This document shows positions 58,466-64,000 of a DNA stretch of 64,000 nucleotides, piece by piece. The DNA comes from Cephalopachus bancanus. Its lineage: Eukaryota; Chordata; Mammalia; Primates; Tarsiidae. The position numbers and the translations under genes were made by a program. The stretch is from positions 3,224,001 to 3,288,000 of the forward strand of contig JAPVLO010000115.1 of NCBI GenBank assembly GCA_027257055.1. The letters run 5' to 3'. The notes beneath the pieces were generated by a model. That model was not told the origin of the DNA. It searched no databases and worked only from the letters and a program-made list of their open reading frames with translations. Numbering within the stretch: the stretch's first letter is position 1; each line of letters starts with the position of its first letter.

Positions 58466-59799
58466 TGTCCTTCCATAATGATGTACATCCCCCTGCTGAG
58501 AATCCTGGTGGGAAGCACTAACTCAGATGCACAGGTACAGACCTCAGATGAGATAGCCTAAAGATTCAGGGCCCCTCGGGCATTTTCCTGGAAGAGAAAT
58601 GGAAAAATGGCTTCCTGGAAGAGAAGAACACCGAAAAACATTTTTCTATGGCTTTGTCCCTACCCCACCCCCAACCCCTTGCTCCTAGGGGTGTGGAGGG
58701 GTCAGGGTGGAATCTGCTGGGGCTCACCTGTGCCCCATTCCCACCTGCAGGCCATGCGGGGGCAGGATGCTCACACAGTGCCAGGAGAGGGCCTGTTGCC
58801 CTGGGGAAGAGAAAGCTCTCAAGAGCAGGCCACTGAGCTCAAAGGGAAATAATGGGATTTTCTGGGATTCACATTGATCCCCAAAGGAGAAAAGCTTCTG
58901 TTTGCCTTTTTTAAGCCGCCAAACAAGGAACTAAAGCTTCTTTCAGCCCTGAGTCGGGGCTATCCTTTCTGAAATCCTTATTATCCCTGGGGCACCAGGA
59001 GAGCAGGCCCCAGCGCCTGGCCCTCCACGCAGGGAGCTTTCCGTCAGGCAGAGGCCTGCCTGGTCTCCTAGCGACCAGCACCCCTCTGGACCGCAAGGCG
59101 CTGGCACCTTGACCCACAGTTCTTGACTGTGGCCTGGCTCAGGCCTGGGATGTGTTTTGACATCCAGGAGCAAATACGTGAAGCAACAGCCCTCCAAGGC
59201 ACCAGATGCCACACACACTCATCCCCCACCACAGCTGACCAGAGATGACAGTGGCGATGGAGATAGTCACAGTGATAATAGCAGCTACCAGTTCTCGAGC
59301 AGTGTGGTGGCCAGGCACAGTCTTCCCCTCCACCTGCCTTACCTCGGAAGACCTCAATGTCTGGTAGGACCGCCAGCTGTCACCTTGACAAGCACATCAG
59401 AACCCCAGACCCCAGGGGACTACAGTGACCTTCACCTCTTGCCACCTGAGCTGTCCTTCTCATAGTCACACTCCAGACATGGTCATCATCCATCCATGCT
59501 CCACCTCTGAAACCGCACATACACTTACACACCCCCACGAGCACACACACACACAACCCAAGCTCAGTCTCCGGCTTTATCTCAGTCCTGCTCTTCTACC
59601 CTCACTCCCTCAGGCACGCTTCCACCCCAGCTATCCTCTCCACCTGTGGCCAACTCCCTCAGACTGGACAAAGTGACTCTACCCTCACCTGTGCTCCAGC
59701 CTGTTCCTCTCTACCCCGCATCACCCTCCCAGCAGCCTGAAAGGCTCTCCTGCTCCTTCCACATCCTCTCCCCACTCATTCTCTCCCGCAGAACTGATT
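58466..59799. other. Intergenic, unassigned
   Basis: No gene recognised. Pyrimidine-rich sequence from about 59400 may be a further decayed part of the L2 copy that follows. Confidence 0.35.
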
Positions 59800-59946
59800 C
59801 CCCGACTTGTCAGGGGCTCCCCACTTGGGGAGAAAGCCAAAATCCCTCTTTGAGGTTTGCCAGTCACATGACTTGTGCCTTGCTCACCCTCCAGGCATCA
59901 GCTTTTGACAACCACGCCCCACTCCACACATGAGTGCATGCGCGCG

Positions 59947-60006
<60 letters not shown>

Positions 60007-60220
60007 GGATGCAGGTAGCATGTAGGCAGCCTGTCAGATTTTACCCCTGTGCTCTGCTCACATGGTTCCCTCTGCCTGGAACGGCCTTTCCCTTGATCTG
60101 TGAATACCCACACTTGTTCGTCTTTTTAGACACCTCAAGTGGTACCACCTCCTCCAAGAAGCCCCCCTCCCAGTTTCCATCCCCACATCCTTCCTTGTGT
60201 TATATGTCTGTGGCAGAGAC
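59800..60220 (+). repeat. L2 LINE fragment split by a (CA)n
   Basis: GGAGAAAGCCAAAATCCCTC and TGCTCACCCTCCAGGCATC precede the CA repeat; CACATGGTTCCCTCTGCCTGGAACGGCC (60059-60086) and CACCTCCTCCAAGAAGCC follow it in L2 order. Confidence 0.75.
59939..60005. repeat. (CG)n/(CA)n microsatellite
   Basis: A short GCGCGC run passes into about 24 CA units ending CGCACA. It interrupts an L2 copy. The (CG)n-(CA)n junction is an alternating purine-pyrimidine tract able to form Z-DNA. Confidence 0.95.
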
Positions 60221-61458
60221 TGCTGGTTGTCATTTCTGCTAGATCAATGGTCAAGAGAAAAATGACATTCCCCAGTCTCTGCTGCAGCGAGATGTGGCTG
60301 TGTTCTGGCCAGTGGAATATAAGCAGAAGTGGAGACATGTGGCACCCTCCAGGATCCTTTCCTTCCAGAGCAGGAGTGTGCCCTCCGTCTCGTCTTCATC
60401 TCTTCCTTCACCCTGCCACCTGGGGGATGGGGACGAAGATCATAGGCTAGGGATGGGAGGAATCAGAGAGGCCACGTCTGCAGGGACAGAAGACATGAAG
60501 AAAAAAGTAAATGCTTGTCCCGTTGAAAGCAACTGCCATTTGGGGTTTTGTAGCACTCCAGAGAGTGTCTTTCCACGGTGTACTGTCTGTGCCCATCACC
60601 TTTGCCCATCACCTTGTGATGCAGCGACTTTTCATGGGTCTGTTTTCCAGGGGGCACTGAGCTGCCTGAGGCCAGGAGTTATGCCTACATCAGCACTCTA
60701 CCCCCTGTGCCAGACGCACACCATCATGCCTGGAGGAATAAGTGGGTGCTTGATGATGTAAACAGGCAGATTTGGGAATGAGAGACTTATCTGGGGAAGG
60801 TGACACTGAAAACCATAGCCCAGAGGAGTGGTTCCTAGACTCAGCTTATGTGCCAGCCCAGATCCGTACTCTTGCCTTTCTCTCTGGTATGCACTGCTCT
60901 GATGGCCGTTTCTTGTCCTGCTGACACTTAAAGCATGACCAGACAGCACCCAGGGGCTTCCCACAAACGCACACCAACCCACTGGCTCCACCAGGCCTGT
61001 GAGGCTGCAGGCTGCCATGGACAGGCCAGGGGTGCTGTTCCATGTTCACGGGCTTGTCCAGCATGCTGTAGCTCAGCTGCAGATGCCACCACTGCTGTCT
61101 TGGGACCTGGCTTCTTTGGCAACTGCTGGAGGGCCAGGTGGCACAGCCCAGAAGGACAAGAGAATTGAGGGCCTGTGGGGGTGAACTTTGACCAATGAGA
61201 GACAGAAGCCAGCAAATACAGCTTCTCCTCCCTGCTTCTTCTGAATTATTTGGAGACACAGAAGCTTTATGTGGCCTCTCTGAAGTGCGTTGCAAGACCA
61301 AGCCGTCAGCTCTTCTAGTGACCACTCGGTGATCGGCTCCTATGCACTCCCTTAACTCTGTTCCCCCTCCTTTCCTCTCTCAGTCCCCTTTCCCTTACCC
61401 CTGCTTTTCTGGGATTGAACTCCCAGTGAAGTGTTAGCCCCTCAGATTTTGTGCTTTT
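60221..61458. other. Intergenic, mostly unassigned
   Basis: 60260-60340 (GTCTCTGCTGCAGCGAGATG, TGGCCAGTGGAATATAAGCA) resembles an old interspersed repeat also traced near 16.2 kb. No gene seen. Confidence 0.35.
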
Positions 61459-61510
61459 TCTTTCTTTTCTATCTTTCTTTCCTTCTTTCTTTCTTTCTTT
61501 CTTTTCTTGA
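61459..61510. repeat. (TTTC)n tract
   Basis: TTTC-rich stretch at the tail of the reverse-strand Alu that follows; on the Alu strand it reads as a degenerated GAAA-rich poly(A) tail. Confidence 0.9.
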
Positions 61511-61800
61511 GTCTTGCTCTGTCACTCAGACTGGAATGCAGTGGCATGTTCATGACTCTCCATGGCCTCGACCTGCTGGGCTCAGGTGATCCTTTTGCCT
61601 CAGCCTCCTTAGTAGCTGGGACTATAGGCTACCCTAGCCCTAACTACCACACCCAAGTAATTTTTAAATTTCTTTTGTAGAGTTGAGGCCTGGCTATGTT
61701 GCCCAGGCTGGTCTTAAACTCCTGGTCTCAAGCAATCCTCCTGCTTCACCTCCCAAAGAGCTGAGATTACAGACTTGAGGTACCATGCCTGATCTTGTGC
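61508..61800 (-). repeat. Alu, reverse
   Basis: GAGTCTTGCTCTGTCACTCA to GAGGTACCATGCCTGATC, preceded by the TTTC-rich tail. Confidence 0.9.
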
Positions 61801-62214
61801 TCTCTTTTCTAAGTGTACCCATGGGTACCATGCTTGGAGCCAATGAGAAGACATCTGCTGTGGCTGGAAAGCAGGAGAGTATCACCATATAAAGCTGGTA
61901 AAGCAGTTGGTGCTGAGTGGAAGAAGTGTTGACTGTCAGGCTGGAAGTCTGTGTTTCTTCTTAAAGCCACGTGAGCACCATGAGGAACGTGAAAGCCCTC
62001 ATTGAGTAGATGCCTGTATTGTCCCTGCCACCAGCCGCCTAGACGCTTCTCCCACCTCTTATGCTGCCATGAAGCCAAGGGAAGAATCCCAGGTAGGACT
62101 GTGTTGATTCTCACTTTAAACCAGAAGCCAGAATCATTAAATGGCAGCACAGCTGGTGTAGTTGCTGCTGTTTTCCAGCAGCATAACGATTGCACACCCA
62201 AACCCGGGATCTGA

Positions 62215-62400
62215 GTCTGTTGATCCTTGCTGGGTGTCCAAGTTGCCTCATCCTCTCAGGCCTCCATTTTCTCATGTGTATTTTGGAGATGATAATGATA
62301 TCTACCTCACAGAGCTGTTGTGAGGACTAAGGGACAGTGCCTGGTACATAGTATGTGTTCAATAAATGTTAGCTATGACTGTCATTATCATCACAAGCAG
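62215..62400 (+). repeat. MIR SINE
   Basis: GGCCTCCATTTTCTCATGTG, CTCACAGAGCTGTTGTGAGGAC, AGTGCCTGGTACATAGTATGTGTTCAATAAATGTTAGC (62336-62373). Confidence 0.9.
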
Positions 62401-62894
62401 CTCAAGAGAAAAGCCCACGTGCACTTCTTGAATCACACACTCGCTGGGCTCTGTTAGCTCTGATCTCCAGTGGTCAGGGGACCAATCTCATACTAAATGC
62501 CGACCCAAAATGCCACCTGGCAAGTGAGATGCTATTTTAGTTGCCTGTTAATAAACTAAAAGGCACAGCATTTAAACAAACTTTAACAAGGACACAACAT
62601 CAGACCAAACATCCTTGAGGCACCATGTGTAAGGTCCTTGCAGGGCTCACCCTAGACACTCAGACACTCACTTACCTCATGGGACCCTAGAGACCTTGTA
62701 GGCTTCCACGATGCACAAATGTTGGCTGAGAGTGTTGGAGATGCTAAAAATGAGCATTCCCTTTGGCCTACCATTTCAATGCTAAGAAAATATCCTGTAG
62801 GCACCCCATGTGTGTGCAAGGTTGAATGTACAAGTGACCTAAGCCAGGTAATTAGACTCCACTCCAGGACCTCTGCTAGAATTAATGAGAAATT

Positions 62895-63198
62895 GGCTAG
62901 GCTCGGTGGCTCAGTCTGCAATCTCAGCACTTTGGGAGGCCGAGGTGAGTGGATTGCCTGAGCTCTCAGGTTCGAGATCAGCCCAGGCAATTTGGCGAGA
63001 CTTCATTCCTACAATAAATTAAAAATTAGCTGGGTGTGGTAGTACATGTCTGTAGCTCCAGTTACTTGGAAGGCTAAGGCAGAAGGATCGCTGGAGCCAA
63101 GCTGGTCAATGCTGGGGTGGCTGTGAGTGTGCCACTGCACTCCAGTCTGGGCAACAGAATAAGACTCAAACTCAAAAAATAAAAATAAAAATAAAAAA
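62895..63198 (+). repeat. Alu with perfect 16-bp target-site duplication
   Basis: AGAATTAATGAGAAAT occurs at 62879-62894 and 63199-63214. Body TGGCTAGGCTCGGTGGCTCA, CTACAATAAATTAAAAATTA and AAATAAAAATAAAAATAAAA tail: the strepsirrhine-like subtype, and among the cleanest insertions here. Confidence 0.93.
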
Positions 63199-63345
63199 AG
63201 AATTAATGAGAAATCAACTCTCTTTTTGCTGGGGTTGTCTGGTGGCTACCTTGCCTTCACATGAGAATAGATGGTGCCTACCTTGCCTTCACTTGAGAAT
63301 GAAGTCAAAAAAGAGGGAGCAAAGCCAAGAAATGGAGTGAGAGAC

Positions 63346-63350
<5 letters not shown>

Positions 63351-63386
<36 letters not shown>
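63351..63386. repeat. (GA)n microsatellite
   Basis: About 18 GA units preceded by GAGACAGACA, in otherwise unassigned sequence between two Alu copies. Confidence 0.95.
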
Positions 63387-63389
<3 letters not shown>

Positions 63390-63619
63390 CCAACTGCAGC
63401 CATCACAAGAGCACCAGGATTCTAGGATTCTGCTCTTCTCAAAGCGGAAGCCAGGCTCATGACTTTTCAGCCACATGAATCAATGAATTCCCCTTTTCAG
63501 GAGGGACACACATGGAGCACTGAGGGAGGAAGCAGACACCTGCCCCGCTGAATCAACTCTGGGATCAATGGGGTGACAGATGTCACAGCCAGATCGCCCT
63601 TACATCCAAATTCCCCGTT

Positions 63620-63832
63620 TCAATGAAACCAGGAGTTCAACACCAGTCTGGGCAACACAGTGAGACCCATCTCTACAAAAAATAAAAAAATAACTGGCCA
63701 TGGTGGTGCATGCCTGCAGTCTCAGCACTTGAGCCCATGAGTTTCAGGCTGCAGTAAGCTATGACACACCACTGCACTCCAGCCTGGGCAACAGAACAAG
63801 ATTCCTTCTCTAAAAAGTAAAAACAAAAAACA
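63620..63832 (+). repeat. Alu fragment, forward
   Basis: AAACCAGGAGTTCAACACCAG, CTACAAAAAATAAAAAAATA and CACTGCACTCCAGCCTGGGC; the first part of the left arm is missing. Confidence 0.85.
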
Positions 63833-64000
63833 AAAGAGTAAGTAAGGAATAGAATGGCATACTCCATATTCTCCAATAAATGTGTGATCTTTTAAAGGAT
63901 GGACACAAACATGTGCATATACTTGCTCATGCATTTGCTTGTATGACCATGAAATTTTCTGAAAGTCACACACAAGGACTTGTTACTAAACCTAGTTTTG

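Overview
The window is nuclear DNA from a primate and carries one recognisable protein-coding gene, NEUROG1 (neurogenin-1), on the + strand at about 10.9-12.7 kb. The primate call rests on many dimeric Alu SINEs, L1, L2, MIR, MaLR LTRs and DNA-transposon fossils. Several Alus have a diverged body (an 'ACAATAAATCAAAAATTAGC'-like middle and a 'GGAGCCCAGCAGGTCGAGGCTG' right arm) that I associate with strepsirrhines. I saw no lorisiform tRNA-type SINEs, so a Malagasy lemur is my best guess; this is inference.

Layout: 0-10 kb holds intergenic sequence with a CpG island at 1.3-2.3 kb, a MaLR LTR and a 946-bp mariner with both terminal repeats but an internally deleted transposase. The NEUROG1 locus (10.4-12.7 kb) has an ancient MIR, a GC-rich promoter with CCAAT, TAATTA, octamer and SOX-like sites, a single coding exon and a clear poly(A) signal. 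From 13 to 49 kb lies repeat-dense intergenic DNA: L1 of several ages, nested LTRs, Alus and microsatellites. From 50 to 53.6 kb there is a second CpG-rich domain (two islands) with no recognisable gene but dense motif blocks, including a 20-bp perfect palindrome; it looks like an unannotated developmental promoter or enhancer. From 54 to 64 kb there is ordinary intergenic DNA with MIR, L2 and Alu copies.

The most consequential observation is in NEUROG1. The conserved ATG at 11234 is one base out of frame with the rest of the gene, because a C run four codons in is one base short of what the protein family needs. Everything downstream is intact and highly conserved, so this is either a base error in the assembly or a real disruption of the start.

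In human 5q31 (from memory) NEUROG1 lies between CXCL14 and TIFAB. Neither neighbour is recognisable here, which fits a window lying mostly on the 3' (TIFAB) side of NEUROG1. I found no tRNA, rRNA, CRISPR or bacterial-type features, and no convincing new multi-gene system.
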